The notes: generated by a model not told the origin, from the sequence alone. Positions 47,703-56,814 are shown, counted from the first letter of the stretch. The stretch: 64,000 bases of DNA from Halomonas sp. McH1-25 (GCF_022348165.1 NZ_JAKRFI010000001.1:434001-498000); one strand, 5' to 3'. Numbers and translations are program-made.

Positions 47703-48209
47703 ATGGACTCGAACAACCTGTTTGCCGACTATCGACGCTGGCAAACCTTTCAACGCCAGGACCAGTTGCAGCACGAGCATGCCGCCGCGCTGCGCAAGCT
47801 GGCCGATTCGGGAGCCATGGCCAGCCGAGTCACGGAAGCCTACCGCAGCATGGCCGACAAGGGCGCCAAGGAAAGCGCCTGTTATCGTACGCTTTTCGAG
47901 CGAAAGCGGGACAATGGCGAGTCCCTCGCTTGCGAAGGCTGGCTATTCGTACGTCGCGTACTGTCGGAAGGCGGTACGACCCGCGTCCGCGCCACCTTGC
48001 TGGAGTCGTTTACCCTTGAAGACGGCTTCATCGAACCGGGAGCGAAGAGCGTCAGCAAAGCGACGCTGGAAATCTTCGATGAAATTCTTGTAAAACGCAG
48101 CATGACAATGGGTTGTCGCATCGACCGGCACGACCAACCTCAAGACATCCGCTTCGTGACATTCCTGGATAGTGTGCGTGGCGATCTGGCGAAGTTCATG
48201 AAACCGTGA
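47703..48209 (+). CDS. Conserved-looking protein of unknown function
   Basis: 168 residues from ATG 47703, which has AAGGA seven bases upstream; a longer frame opens at 47652 but lacks a ribosome site. No signal peptide or membrane helix. The N-terminal half is helical, Gln/Arg-rich (YRRWQTFQRQDQLQHEHAAALRKL); the C-terminal half has a mixed pattern with a VRATLLESFTLEDGF segment and ends in DSVRGDLAKFMKP. I do not recognise a family. Codon use is like its neighbours. It is divergent from fliD and followed by a second unknown gene on the same strand. Confidence 0.7.
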   Translation: MDSNNLFADYRRWQTFQRQDQLQHEHAAALRKLADSGAMASRVTEAYRSMADKGAKESACYRTLFERKRDNGESLACEGWLFVRRVLSEGGTTRVRATLLESFTLEDGFIEPGAKSVSKATLEIFDEILVKRSMTMGCRIDRHDQPQDIRFVTFLDSVRGDLAKFMKP

Positions 48210-48253
48210 TCGACCTCGCCTATTTTTCATCGGAACAGCTTGGGCACGACTGA

Positions 48254-48766
48254 ATGGGACTCGCTGATTGGCTGACACGCAAGAAACCCCTTCCACTCTG
48301 GGTCGTCAAACAAGTCGACGAGACATTGCTGCACGTATGCGGCAAGGGCAGCGTGGCGGTAGTGGGTACAATCGGCAAGACGCTCCACCGGTTACGCAAG
48401 GGAGAGTTTCACGGGCCGGTGCGCATGGGCGGCAACGATGCCGTCATCAATTCGGCGCAGTTTGCCGCCTTGATCCCCCAAGAGGATTTTCTGCTCCATA
48501 GCGACACTGACGCCACATGGCGGGGCAGTCACTGGCAAATTGCCTGGGTTCCACAGCGTTGCTGGATGCATGACGGGCGCCTGGTGAGTCAGTCCCTCGA
48601 CTTCCAGGGCCAGCCGCGCCTGATCAGCGTGGAAGACACCAGCGAGATCCGCGCCAAGGCCGAGTCACCACGTATCAAGAGCGACTTCATCCCCATCGAG
48701 CCGCTCGGCCATTCTTCACCTCAATGGCACTTGGTCGACAAGGATAACGACCCTTATCAATCGTAA
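48254..48766 (+). CDS. Unknown cytoplasmic protein
   Basis: 170 residues, no membrane helix or signal peptide. Tryptophan- and proline-containing, with a mixed alpha/beta pattern (VVKQVDETLLHVCGKGSVAVVGTIGKTLHRLR, WQIAWVPQRCWMHDGRL). The start ATG 48254 lacks a strong ribosome site. Its stop TAA forms part of the ribosome site for the transporter gene that follows by 8 bases, so the two are probably one transcript. No family recognised. Confidence 0.65.
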   Translation: MGLADWLTRKKPLPLWVVKQVDETLLHVCGKGSVAVVGTIGKTLHRLRKGEFHGPVRMGGNDAVINSAQFAALIPQEDFLLHSDTDATWRGSHWQIAWVPQRCWMHDGRLVSQSLDFQGQPRLISVEDTSEIRAKAESPRIKSDFIPIEPLGHSSPQWHLVDKDNDPYQS

Positions 48767-48774
48767 GGACATCA

Positions 48775-49992
48775 ATGACGGCTACCCCTAACTGGCGCCA
48801 GCTCGCTCCCTTTCTGGCCCTGATGATTCTGGTCGCGCTCAACTTGCGTCCGGCGCTCTCCTCCATGGCGCCGATGCTCGTGCGGATACAGCAGGACATT
48901 GGCCTGTCGGCGATGGCCATCGGTGCGCTGACCACCCTGCCTGTACTGTGTCTGGGCGTCTTCGCCCCCCTGGCACCGTGGCTGACCCAGCGCCTCGGCG
49001 CCGAGCGTACGCTTAGCGTGGCCCTGCTGCTATTGGGATGCGCCCTGGTCCTGCGCGCCAACAGCCAGCCTTTCCTCCTCTATACCGGCACCCTGCTCGT
49101 CGGCGCGGCAATCGGCATTGCCGGTACGTTGCTACCCGCTCTGGTCAAACGCGAACTGCCCCAAGGCGCGGATATCGTCACGGGCGTTTACACCATGGCG
49201 CTGTGTCTCGGTGGATCGTTGGGCGCAGGACTCAGCGTACCGCTGGCCAACTGGTTAGGAAGTTGGCAGCTAGGACTTGGCAGTTGGGCCTTGCTGGCCT
49301 TGCTGGCGCTGCTTGCCTGGCGCCTGCGCATGCCGCATCCTCGCCCCAACCGATCCACCACCACTACGCCAAACATGCCCAAGGTGCACTTGCTTCGTAA
49401 TCCGCTCGCCTGGCAGGTTACCGGCTATATGGGCAGCCAGTCGGCGCTGGCCTACATCGTGTTCGGCTGGTTGCCCGTCCTTTTGCAGCGCCGTGGCCTT
49501 GGCGAGGCCGAAGCGGGCTGGCTGCTCGCTGCATCCGTCATGGGCCAGCTAATCACGGCGCTGGGCGCGCCTTGGCTGGCCCGCCTGGGCCGAGACCAGC
49601 GCCCCACGATACTCCTGCTGCTCGGTTGTACCGCGGCGGGCATCGTGATTCTTCTTCAAGCGCCGTTATCCTGGCGCTGGCCGGGCGTCATCCTGCTCGG
49701 CCTGGGTCAAGGCGGTAGCTTCAGCATGGCCCTGACACTGATCGTTCTGCGCAGTGCCAACTCACGCCTGGCCGGCAAACTGTCGGGGATGGCTCAAGGC
49801 ATCGGCTATAGTCTCGCCGCCACCGGCCCCCTGCTGGTAGGCATTCTGCTGGAGTACACCAGCGGGCTCGACGTGCTGACTGGCGTGCTGCTGGCTTTCG
49901 TGGCTGCCGCCATGGCGTGTTCATTGCTGGCCGGCCGACAGCGCCAGTTGGATCTGGATCCGCAAGGCCGATTGATCACTACGCGCCGGTGA
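48775..49992 (+). CDS. CynX/NimT-family MFS transporter
   Basis: 405 residues with twelve predicted helices and the MFS pattern of the cyanate/2-nitroimidazole transporter group (LNLRPALSSMAPML at the N-terminus is a family hallmark; GLGQGGSFSMAL in the second half). Relatives move cyanate, nitroimidazoles or other small anions, but no cyn genes are nearby and the substrate is unknown. AAGGA lies five bases before the ATG. Inner membrane. Followed by an inverted repeat. Confidence 0.85.
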   Translation: MTATPNWRQLAPFLALMILVALNLRPALSSMAPMLVRIQQDIGLSAMAIGALTTLPVLCLGVFAPLAPWLTQRLGAERTLSVALLLLGCALVLRANSQPFLLYTGTLLVGAAIGIAGTLLPALVKRELPQGADIVTGVYTMALCLGGSLGAGLSVPLANWLGSWQLGLGSWALLALLALLAWRLRMPHPRPNRSTTTTPNMPKVHLLRNPLAWQVTGYMGSQSALAYIVFGWLPVLLQRRGLGEAEAGWLLAASVMGQLITALGAPWLARLGRDQRPTILLLLGCTAAGIVILLQAPLSWRWPGVILLGLGQGGSFSMALTLIVLRSANSRLAGKLSGMAQGIGYSLAATGPLLVGILLEYTSGLDVLTGVLLAFVAAAMACSLLAGRQRQLDLDPQGRLITTRR

Positions 49993-50001
49993 CTAGAGTC
50001 C

Positions 50002-50037
50002 GTCTGAAAAGTGCCTGTGGTTGCCGACTTTTCAGAC
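50002..50037 (+). terminator. Inverted repeat after transporter gene
   Basis: Perfect 11-base arms GTCTGAAAAGT (50002-50012) and ACTTTTCAGAC (50027-50037) with a 14-base loop, ten bases after the MFS stop and 31 before the asparaginase ATG. It lacks a clear T-run on either strand; probably a transcript-end or processing hairpin. Confidence 0.5.
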
Positions 50038-50067
50038 AGACCTTAACGAACAAGGGAAAAACGCCTC

Positions 50068-51114
50068 ATGCATTCCGCGCCTCTTCTCGTCATTTATACA
50101 GGCGGTACCTTGGGAATGGTGCCAGGCGAACGTGGCCTGGTCCCGGGCCGGGATATCGAAGGCCGTCTGCGCAACGCGCTGGGCCAGTTGCCCCCGGATC
50201 GCCAAGCGTCGCTACCTGACTTCGAGGTGCAGGAAACCACCCGGCCGATCGACTCCAGTGCCGCTACGCCCGCCGACTGGCAGCGCCTGGGGCGAGACGT
50301 TGCCGAACGCTATTCTGGTCTCAAGCACTATGCGGGCTTCATCATCCTTCACGGCACCGACACCCTGGCCTGGACCGCATCGAGCCTGGCATATCAACTC
50401 CAGGGCATCGACCGTCCCGTCATCGTGACCGGCGCCCAGTTGCCCTTGGAAGCCGAAGGCAGCGATGTCTTGAACAACGTAGAAGCCGCCCTGCGCTTCG
50501 CTGCTTTACCTACGCTACAAGAAGTCGCCGTGTGTTTTGACGGAAAGCTGATGCGGGGCGTGTGTACGCGCAAGTGGGACACCCATCGATTCGATGGCTT
50601 TGCCAGCCCCAACTACCCGCTACTGGGCGAGATGGTGGATGGCACCCCGGTGCTTTACCCGTCACGCGGACTCGAAGCCCAGCAGCGGGGATTGCCGCGA
50701 TTCGAGCTATACGACTATACCGCTTTGAATGACTCGCCGATCGTGCGCATCGCCTTATGGCCGGGTATGCCGGCAAGACTACTCGCCAACTGGCTGCTGG
50801 ATGAAAGCGTATACGGCGCCCTGCTGGAAGTTTGGGGCAGCGGCAACGTTCCCGACGATCCGGCACTGCTCGGCGTGCTCGCCCAAGCCACTGGCGAAGG
50901 CAAGCTGATCGCCGCTATCAGTCAGTGCCCGCACGGCCCCGTGGCCATTGACACCTACGCTGCCGGCCAAGGCTTGATCGAGGCGGGCGTTCTGGCGGGC
51001 GATGCCATGACGCCCGAGGCGGCCATGACCAAGCTGATTCATTTGACGGCTCAGCCGCTGACTTTGGAAGACAAGCGAAAACGCTTTCTTACGTCCTTGG
51101 CTGGGGAGCGTTAG
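50068..51114 (+). CDS. ansA: L-asparaginase, type I (cytoplasmic)
   Basis: 348 residues without signal peptide. Both catalytic threonine motifs are present: IYTGGTLGM at the N-terminus and LHGTDTLAWTAS near residue 94, with a later active-site lysine region (TGAQLPL). Length and missing leader indicate the cytoplasmic AnsA form, which hydrolyses asparagine to aspartate and ammonia. It stands alone between an inverted repeat and converging DUF2835 gene (4-base overlap of stops). Confidence 0.92.
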   Translation: MHSAPLLVIYTGGTLGMVPGERGLVPGRDIEGRLRNALGQLPPDRQASLPDFEVQETTRPIDSSAATPADWQRLGRDVAERYSGLKHYAGFIILHGTDTLAWTASSLAYQLQGIDRPVIVTGAQLPLEAEGSDVLNNVEAALRFAALPTLQEVAVCFDGKLMRGVCTRKWDTHRFDGFASPNYPLLGEMVDGTPVLYPSRGLEAQQRGLPRFELYDYTALNDSPIVRIALWPGMPARLLANWLLDESVYGALLEVWGSGNVPDDPALLGVLAQATGEGKLIAAISQCPHGPVAIDTYAAGQGLIEAGVLAGDAMTPEAAMTKLIHLTAQPLTLEDKRKRFLTSLAGER

Positions 51115-51344
51115 CCACTGCGCATTGGTAGTGCAATGATCGACTCGAATCGCCCGTCCTCGGTAAAAGTAAGCCGAAACACGCCATTGACCCCATCGCG
51201 GCGCAGAATGCGCCGCAGCGCCCTGGCGGGGAACAGCACGCGGCGCCCATCGACGCTGGTGGCATAGACGTTCTGCGCCTCGCCTCGGTAATGCCTGAGA
51301 CATTCATCGGTCGACAGCTGGATGACCACATCGATACTCGGCAT
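51111..51344 (-). CDS. DUF2835 family small protein
   Basis: 77 residues from ATG 51344. The pattern CLRHYRGEAQNVYATSVDGRRVLFPARALRRIL followed by GVNGVFRLTF matches the DUF2835 family of small gammaproteobacterial proteins of unknown function. The frame extends further upstream without stop, but that part overlaps the MNT gene and is not plausible coding sequence. No strong ribosome site; it may be translated by coupling from the MNT stop 10 bases upstream. Confidence 0.78.
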   Translation of the reverse strand: MPSIDVVIQLSTDECLRHYRGEAQNVYATSVDGRRVLFPARALRRILRRDGVNGVFRLTFTEDGRFESIIALPMRSG

Positions 51345-51354
51345 GAGCGCTACG

Positions 51355-51699
51355 CTACTGATCGGGCTCGCCGCAATCCCGCTCGTAGAAGGGGACGCCG
51401 ACGCGTTGGATATGCGCAACCAAATCAGGATTATCGATCTGATGATAGAGTGATAGATCGAACCGATATGGCAAGAGCAGGTCATCGAGGCGCAATTCAA
51501 GCTGCTGTAGGTCATGCCATGTCAACCTGCTACCCAGGAAAGTCAGGTCGATATCCGACCCCGGCCGATACGTCTCCATCGCCCGTGAGCCATAGAGGAT
51601 CGCTCGCTCTAGCCCGGCGAATTGACACAAGACGTTACGAATACGAGCCTCAGCCTGAGCTGATAACCCTGATGGCTGAATTTCGCTCGTGTCGCTCAC
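51355..51699 (-). CDS. MNT-domain nucleotidyltransferase (antitoxin-type)
   Basis: 114 residues with the minimal nucleotidyltransferase signature GSRAMETYRPGSDIDL (GS-x-DxD), complete for metal binding. Such proteins pair with a HEPN protein encoded just upstream, and in the studied pairs the MNT protein AMPylates and silences the HEPN RNase. It overlaps the HEPN gene by 4 bases. HI0073-type, of normal length. Confidence 0.88.
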   Translation of the reverse strand: MSDTSEIQPSGLSAQAEARIRNVLCQFAGLERAILYGSRAMETYRPGSDIDLTFLGSRLTWHDLQQLELRLDDLLLPYRFDLSLYHQIDNPDLVAHIQRVGVPFYERDCGEPDQ

Positions 51700-52115
51700 A
51701 TCTTCTCTCGCTGTAGCCTCAAGGTCATTTGAAGCGCCATCAATTGGCGATGGTGCGACTGCTCTATGTTATGCAGGATATCTTGGGCCGTCTTTTCATT
51801 ATAGGTATCCGACGTGCGGTTGCGGTCCACCAGCATAGTCATCCACGCCTCGCCGTCTTCAATCAAGCCCAGCGAGAATGCCTGCCTGATCGTATCGCGT
51901 GAACCGACGATGGATTCTATCCCCTGCCACTGCAGATAATCCTTGAGCGTATTCCAGCCCAACTCGTAGGTATACTCAAAAGCTTGAATAACCCCTTGCT
52001 TTTCTAGATTGGAAAGCTCCCGCTGACGCATCGTGGCGACTGCCTCATCCAATTGCGATAACGCCTTCCCAAAATTGCTGAAGCGCTGCAGCCAGCGTAT
52101 GTCCATGGCGCACAT
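51696..52115 (-). CDS. HEPN protein, HI0074 family (toxin-type)
   Basis: 139 residues, helical, of the nucleotidyltransferase-substrate-binding HI0074 family (LEKQGVIQAFEYTYELGWNTLKDYL). The family RNase motif R-x4-6-H normally reads RNxTSHTY; here it reads RNRTSDTYNE, so the histidine is replaced by Asp (GAT codon). The RNase is thus likely inactive or altered, leaving an MNT/HEPN pair that may not act as a toxin system. GGGAG precedes ATG 52115. It lies just upstream of the flagellin promoter region on the opposite strand. Confidence 0.85.
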   Translation of the reverse strand: MCAMDIRWLQRFSNFGKALSQLDEAVATMRQRELSNLEKQGVIQAFEYTYELGWNTLKDYLQWQGIESIVGSRDTIRQAFSLGLIEDGEAWMTMLVDRNRTSDTYNEKTAQDILHNIEQSHHRQLMALQMTLRLQREKM

Positions 52116-52276
52116 CGCAATAGCTCCCGAGCAAGCCTATAAAATAGATCCAGCGCAAGGCTAGCAGAGGCCTGAGCTGCAGGGAATCGTACATCCAACC
52201 TATACAGACCTGGTGCGCTGCATGCCTCTGCCATCTACACCCATACCTGCTTCTTCAAAAAAATCGCAATTGCCCC

Positions 52277-52304
52277 TAAAGCATTTTTCCCAGGCGACGA
52301 TATA
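52277..52304 (+). promoter_or_regulatory. Sigma-28 promoter for flagellin 1
   Basis: TAAAGCAT (52277-52284), 12-base spacer and GACGATAT (52297-52304) fit the FliA consensus with one extra spacer base. It lies 107 bases before the flagellin ATG, leaving a leader that includes a small palindrome (AACGGCGCCGTT). A clear AAGGA site precedes the ATG. Confidence 0.75.
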
Positions 52305-52410
52305 CAGGGTAACGGCCAACGGCGCCGTTGTGGCGAGAGGGGCGAACAGAGCCGACCCGCCACTGGAGCCCCCAAGACCTAGATAGGTTTAGACAGAAGG
52401 AAATATCACA

Positions 52411-54528
52411 ATGTCAGTGATCAATACCAACATCACTTCCATGATCGCTCAGCAGAACCTGAGTTCATCAAAGGGCGATCTGACCACCGCCATGGAGCGC
52501 CTGTCTTCCGGTCTGCGCATCAACAGCGCCAAGGATGATGCGGCAGGTCAGGCCATCGCCAACCGTATGTCTGCCCAGATCACTGGTCTGGCACAGGCAC
52601 AGCGTAACGCCAACGATGGTATTTCCGTCGCCCAGACCACTGAAGGTGCGCTGAACCAAGTCAATGACAACCTGCAGCGTATTCGTGAACTGACCGTTCA
52701 GGCCACTAACGGCACTAACTCAGCAGAAGATTTAGACTCTATCCAGAACGAAATTGGTCAGCGCCTCAATGAGATCAACCGTATTTCTGAAGAAACTAGC
52801 TTCAACGGCGTTAAGGTGCTTCAAGAAGATAATAGTCTAAAAATCCAGGTTGGTTCCAATGATGGGGAAACCATCTCCCTCAACTTAAAAGAAATAAATT
52901 CTTCTTCAATTGGTGTTGGGAATTTCAATGTCAACGCCATGATGAGCAGCGATTCAATTGGTACTGATGCACTCAATACTATTGCACTTGATAGCACGTA
53001 TGAGACCAAGTTAAGCACCACCATTCAGGCCAATAGCGATGCCGACATTAATGTTGACATCCAAGCTAACAGTGTTGATCTGACTGACTCCGAACAGGAC
53101 TCTGGAATCACTGCAGTTGGCGTATACGATGCCACCGGTGGATCGAACACTAGCGGCTTTGTAGCAAAAGGTAGCGACGGTAACTTTTACGATATCGAAA
53201 AGAACGATGTTGGCGGGTACTACTTTGATACATCCAAAGGCCCCACCGACAGCACCACCAATATCTCAAGTGATCCTTCATCAGTAAGCTACGTAAATGC
53301 TACCGAAGCAGCTATAACTACCGATACTAATAACATTACGAACCCTAGCGACTCAACTGACACTGACTTTTTCAGTGACAAGACGATCTATCGCCGCAAC
53401 GACGTAACCGATGCTGAAGCTGCTGCTTCGGGAAGCGGATATGCGATCAAGGGCAATGATGGCAACTTCTACGCACTGACTCTTACGGCCTCAGATGCAG
53501 TCGCTGACCCTGACAACACCAATGATACAGCCACCTTCACTGTTACTGGCGGCTCTGGAACTCCCGCTAACTGGGTGCAAGTTAGTGAGAACAACGTCGT
53601 AGCAGGTGGCACAACCGACTTTATCGTAGACACGAGCACACCGCCGTCAGTCACAGATGACCTTTATAACGTTGCTGTTGATCCGGCTGATGTGCCGACC
53701 GCTGATGGCCTGTATGCACTTTCAGCTGGCGGATATGCTGTTAAGGGTAATGACGGTAACTTCTATGCGGCGACACCAAACACCACTACTGGGGAAGTGA
53801 CTTGGAACTCTGCCTCCGGTGCGCTTGATGCTGCCACGGTAGACACTAGCGCCGAAGTGACAAAGCTCTACGAAGCCCCCACTGCTGCTGGCCTATATGC
53901 TAAGGCAGATGAAAGCGGCTATGTTGTCAAAGGTAGCGATGGTAATTACTACGAAGCCGACATTGACTCGGATACCGGCAATGTAAGCTGGGATTCATCT
54001 ACGGCTGCAGTGGCTGCGGCCGACGTCGATGAAACCACCTCGCTAAACGAAATCGTAACTTCAACCTCGAACGAAGCAGCTGTGACCGGCCTCGCTTCAA
54101 ATGAGTCACTGCATGAAGTTAAAGATGCTGATGGCAATGTGACAGGCTATGTCGTGAAAGGCGAAGACTCATACGGCAATGTAACTTACAATGCTGCCGA
54201 CGTAGAAGTTAATGCCAGTAACGAAGCTGTCGTCACCAAAGGCGAAGCTAAAACCGTCGATGCTTTAGGCACACTTGATAGTGCGCTAAAGACTGTTGAT
54301 GCTTTGCGCTCTGACCTTGGTGCCATCCAGAACCGTTTCGAATCTGCGATCACCAACCTGAGCACCACTGAAACCAACCTATCTGCCGCTAAATCACGCA
54401 TCGAAGATGCTGACTATGCAACAGAAGTGGCCAACATGACTCGCAGCCAGATTCTGCAGCAGGCCGGTACTTCCGTCCTCGCGCAGGCTAACCAGCTGCC
54501 GCAGTCCGTACTGTCTCTGCTGGGTTAA
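52411..54528 (+). CDS. fliC: Flagellin 1, long form with repeated variable region
   Basis: 705 residues. The N-terminal D0/D1 part ([37 protein letters not shown]) and C-terminal D1/D0 part ([20 protein letters not shown], ending [11 protein letters not shown]) are standard; the middle (about 165-620) is an expanded, acidic, Asn/Asp/Thr/Ser-rich region. That region repeats a unit of the form GxYA...GYxVKGxDGNxY, followed by a TG-W-S element, at least four times. It would be exported by FlhA/FlhB with FliS. The middle and 3' parts are visibly AT-richer than native genes, while the first 300 bases are GC-rich. Next come genes A1 and B1. See findings for the proposed chimeric origin. Confidence 0.96.
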   Translation: MSVINTNITSMIAQQNLSSSKGDLTTAMERLSSGLRINSAKDDAAGQAIANRMSAQITGLAQAQRNANDGISVAQTTEGALNQVNDNLQRIRELTVQATNGTNSAEDLDSIQNEIGQRLNEINRISEETSFNGVKVLQEDNSLKIQVGSNDGETISLNLKEINSSSIGVGNFNVNAMMSSDSIGTDALNTIALDSTYETKLSTTIQANSDADINVDIQANSVDLTDSEQDSGITAVGVYDATGGSNTSGFVAKGSDGNFYDIEKNDVGGYYFDTSKGPTDSTTNISSDPSSVSYVNATEAAITTDTNNITNPSDSTDTDFFSDKTIYRRNDVTDAEAAASGSGYAIKGNDGNFYALTLTASDAVADPDNTNDTATFTVTGGSGTPANWVQVSENNVVAGGTTDFIVDTSTPPSVTDDLYNVAVDPADVPTADGLYALSAGGYAVKGNDGNFYAATPNTTTGEVTWNSASGALDAATVDTSAEVTKLYEAPTAAGLYAKADESGYVVKGSDGNYYEADIDSDTGNVSWDSSTAAVAAADVDETTSLNEIVTSTSNEAAVTGLASNESLHEVKDADGNVTGYVVKGEDSYGNVTYNAADVEVNASNEAVVTKGEAKTVDALGTLDSALKTVDALRSDLGAIQNRFESAITNLSTTETNLSAAKSRIEDADYATEVANMTRSQILQQAGTSVLAQANQLPQSVLSLLG
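52524..52541 (+). repeat. 18-base string shared with the truncated flagellin (proposed attL)
   Basis: CAGCGCCAAGGATGATGC is identical to 59338-59355 and encodes the SAKDDA turn of flagellin D1. It is the exact point at which flagellin 2 loses its 5' part. I propose it as the crossover core of the integrase, but identity could also be ordinary coding conservation. Confidence 0.5.
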
Positions 54529-54586
54529 TCCTAAGCATCGCGGTACACGCAGTAACGGGTGGGGTTTATGCCCTGCCCTGTTCAAA

Positions 54587-54617
54587 ACAGGCTCTCGATT
54601 TGGGGGCCTGTCTTTTT
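54587..54617 (+). terminator. Terminator-like hairpin after flagellin 1
   Basis: ACAGGC and GCCTGT (54587-54592, 54606-54611) pair, followed by CTTTTT. It lies 58 bases after the flagellin stop and just before gene A1, so A1 and B1 would receive only readthrough unless they have their own promoter. Confidence 0.65.
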
Positions 54618-54630
54618 ATGGAATCAGTCC

Positions 54631-54990
54631 ATGCTAGTTACAGCTGACACAATTTCTGCCCGTGATCTCGTCTATGAGATAATCCCCAAGCTGACAGCCA
54701 CGGAAAAGCTCGTTAACAATACGCTTCACACAACGATTGCCGAGTTTGGAAATTTTTCTGAGCTAAGCCACTACCAGCTTCTGAAGCACGAATTTGAACT
54801 GGAAATAATGATGATCCACATGAATCTAGATCACCTGTTGAAGCGTTACGCCCAAGAAATCCAGGCCGCTTCCGGTTCTGGTGGCAGGGAAGCTGGCGCT
54901 ATTTTGGAACTGGATCAACATGAGCGTTTCGCTATCGACAGTGCTAAAAAATTATATGAGCGAGCGTGCGCCATTCAGGCCGGAAATTGA
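54631..54990 (+). CDS. Small helical protein A1, paralogue of A2, flagellin-linked
   Basis: 119 residues from ATG 54631 (MLVTADTISARDLV), just behind the flagellin terminator. It is a predicted all-helical protein without membrane segments. It clearly matches A2 (61505): TAxxKLVNNTL, LLxxEFELEIxMIxMNLDHLxxRYAQE, and LDxHExFAIxSAxxLYxRAxAIQ. I recognise no family. Size and helical style resemble export chaperones, and its fixed position after a flagellin suggests a role in flagellin export, assembly or control. AT-richer than A2, in keeping with flagellin 1. Confidence 0.8.
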   Translation: MLVTADTISARDLVYEIIPKLTATEKLVNNTLHTTIAEFGNFSELSHYQLLKHEFELEIMMIHMNLDHLLKRYAQEIQAASGSGGREAGAILELDQHERFAIDSAKKLYERACAIQAGN

Positions 54991-55017
54991 AAAACCACTG
55001 GCATAGGCCACAAGGAT

Positions 55018-55236
55018 ATGAACCAAGCCGAATATCAGCACGTTATCGACGAACTAGACGCCCTGATTACTGAGACCCGAAAGCTGATGGGCCGGTTTGA
55101 AGACACAGGCATGAACGACGAGATGCCAGACGACTATGCCAAGCTGGAAATGATCATTACCCAAGCGCTTAAGGAACAGCGTTACCACACACAGAAAATG
55201 CTGGATAGCACCGACCTTAATCAGGACACGTCCTAG
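55018..55236 (+). CDS. Small helical protein B1, paralogue of B2, flagellin-linked
   Basis: 72 residues. The pattern VIDELDALITETRKLMGRFEDTGMNDEMPDDYAKL recurs in B2 (61856) as ILDELESVIADAKALMTRFEATGFDESLPDDYLAL, so the two are paralogues. Probably a pair of helices; acidic. It starts 27 bases after A1 ends. Function unknown; always with A and flagellin in this window. It is followed by a 106-base stretch with no gene before the element's HTH gene. Confidence 0.75.
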   Translation: MNQAEYQHVIDELDALITETRKLMGRFEDTGMNDEMPDDYAKLEMIITQALKEQRYHTQKMLDSTDLNQDTS

Positions 55237-55342
55237 AATCGCCAGGACGGCTTCTAGAAGCTTTCGCTGACCGAATACGCCCCAACCCACAGGTAAAGCA
55301 TATCGTCGTTTAAACAGCGTTTTTGGTGTGCTCGCACAAGTC

Positions 55343-55771
55343 TTAGTTGTCTTTCCCCTTCTTGCGTCGCTGACGAACCTTATCATATAACCCCTCCGCT
55401 CTCAGCACCCCGATAACCGTTGCATTCCCAATCGCAATGCCTTGTGCCCTGACCGCTCGCGCGATACTTGCCGCATTGGTAAACGCAGGGTCTTGCGCCA
55501 GCTGAGTAATCAATTCCCTTGTACTATCAGGAAGCTGGCGGGCATATCGCTTAGGTCGCTTTCGCTGGCCTTTCTTCATCACCTCGCCTTGCCTGTTTTC
55601 TTTCATGATTTCGGCCCGCCATCGATAGAAGGTGCTTCGACTGATGCCCACCGCCTCGCAGGCTTCTGCATACGTGTCAAAGACAACCCTTTTCTGATTT
55701 ACGACCTCGGCAACCAAAGACTTCTTTTGCCGATAAGATTTTTTTGTCTGCTTTGAAAAATTTTGAGACAT
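55343..55771 (-). CDS. Helix-turn-helix protein of the mobile segment
   Basis: 142 residues if begun at ATG 55771 (MSQNFSKQTKKSYRQKK); frames from 55855 are also open and the ribosome site does not settle the start. A helix-turn-helix is visible in YAEACEAVGISRSTFYRWRAEI, followed by a basic linker (KKGQRKRPKRYAR) and a second helical domain that looks like another DNA-binding fold (AASIARAVRAQGIAIGNATVIGVLRAEGLYD). No transposase catalytic residues are visible. Likely a DNA-binding regulator or a remnant of a transposase first ORF. Faces the flagellin module in a convergent orientation. Confidence 0.6.
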   Translation of the reverse strand: MSQNFSKQTKKSYRQKKSLVAEVVNQKRVVFDTYAEACEAVGISRSTFYRWRAEIMKENRQGEVMKKGQRKRPKRYARQLPDSTRELITQLAQDPAFTNAASIARAVRAQGIAIGNATVIGVLRAEGLYDKVRQRRKKGKDN

Positions 55772-55857
55772 ATCGCCCAGATTTTTTCCTAAAGATACGT
55801 AGGCCGATGAAACGCTCATACGGACCATTGTACGAGAGCGTAAATAGTGTGGCATGA

Positions 55858-55971
55858 CAAGGCTTCTTGGATTATCGCAAACCTAACGCACAAGGCGATT
55901 TTTGCGGCAAAGCAGCCATAGCAGGTGAATTTTAAGACATTGTACTAGCAATGCCTTGGTTTAGTTAATGG
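55858..55971 (+). repeat. Direct repeat, copy 1, upstream of Rep-like pseudogene
   Basis: About 115 bases that recur in diverged form at 56698-56814. Shared blocks include TTATCGCAAAC, AACGCA, TTGCG, AAAGCAGCCA, AAGACATT and CCTTGGTTTA. It directly precedes the first HUH-like copy and may be a promoter, nick site or origin. Confidence 0.7.
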
Positions 55972-55975
55972 CAAA

Positions 55976-56521
55976 ATGAAACGTACAGTAAAAACACAAC
56001 AGACCCAAAGGAAGAAGATGAAATCATTCAAAGAATACGTTTGCGAAAAGCACAAGAACAACGCCATAAGGGCCATAGAAGAAACCCAATGGGATTATTT
56101 CATTACACTGCCATTCAGCAAAAAAATAACTAGCGAATCAAAAATTAATTTAGTGTTGATTAATTTTCGAAATCGGCTGAACACAGGGCTTTTCGGGTCA
56201 AGTATCAGAAAAAAAGTAGCCATGTTCCCCATAATTGATGAACTTACACCCAATGGCCAGCAGGAACTTTTATAAATCAATGACCCGAATATTCAAGCAT
56301 ACAATACATCAAGAAGAAAATCAGCATTCAGGTCAGAAATTATACGCGCTTGGATAAGCTCAGACTCGAAAGCGGCCAATCCAGCCAGAAATAAATTTGT
56401 GCATGGTTGCCGGATGAAAGAAGTTCGCCATACACCAGGCGTTATTGATTATATGATAAGAAAGGTGAAAAGGCATCCCGAAAAAGTAAAGTGGAATTTA
56501 GCCACCCCCAACCTTACTTAA
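55976..56521 (+). pseudogene. Degenerate HUH Rep-like gene (copy 1)
   Basis: The frame begins at 55976, or more likely at ATG 56018 with AAGGA upstream. It holds motif 1 (WDYFITLPF), meets a TAA at 56273-56275, and then continues in the same frame to 56521 with readable homology to the intact copy: RSEIIRAWISSDSKAANP against RDSVIEAWIGVDAKTANP, and GVIDYMIRK...HPEKVKWNLATP at the end. The HUH segment itself (HVHALIE in copy 2) is replaced by QQELL-stop, so the catalytic histidines are lost as well. A decayed tandem duplicate. Region 56522-56697 shows no gene. Confidence 0.8.
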
Positions 56522-56697
56522 TAATACAATAGGCCGCCACAGGCCCGTATTTTTATTTCCAAGACTGACCTTAACCATAGACTTTAACTGCATGTAAATA
56601 TTTTGAGACATTTACATGTATGTCCTGCTAAGTATATGAGTCAGGCAATAACACTAAGTGGCGGGCCACTTTGTAACGGCACAATATCTGGCAACGG

Positions 56698-56814
56698 CAA
56701 GGTTTCTTTGTCTTTATCGCAAACTCAACGCATACTGGCGGTTCCTTGCGTTCAAAGCAGCCAATATATAATATATATAAGACATTACGCGATAATCCCT
56801 TGGTTTAATTTATG
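56698..56814 (+). repeat. Direct repeat, copy 2, upstream of intact Rep-like gene
   Basis: Diverged copy of 55858-55971, ending in CCTTGGTTTAATTTATG just before the Rep-like gene. It is AT-rich with an ATATATAT stretch (56765-56779), a feature seen at replication origins and promoters. Confidence 0.7.

Noticed and set aside
52900-54250. Repeated segments in flagellin considered as a CRISPR-like or tandem DNA repeat
   Set aside because: Similarity is at protein level, units differ in length and DNA sequence, and they lie in one open frame.
55757-56611. Repeated TTTTGAGACAT strings (55761-55771 and 56601-56611) as possible element ends
   Set aside because: Direct, only 11 bases, and one copy lies at the start of the HTH gene; no target duplication or matching partner supports an insertion sequence.
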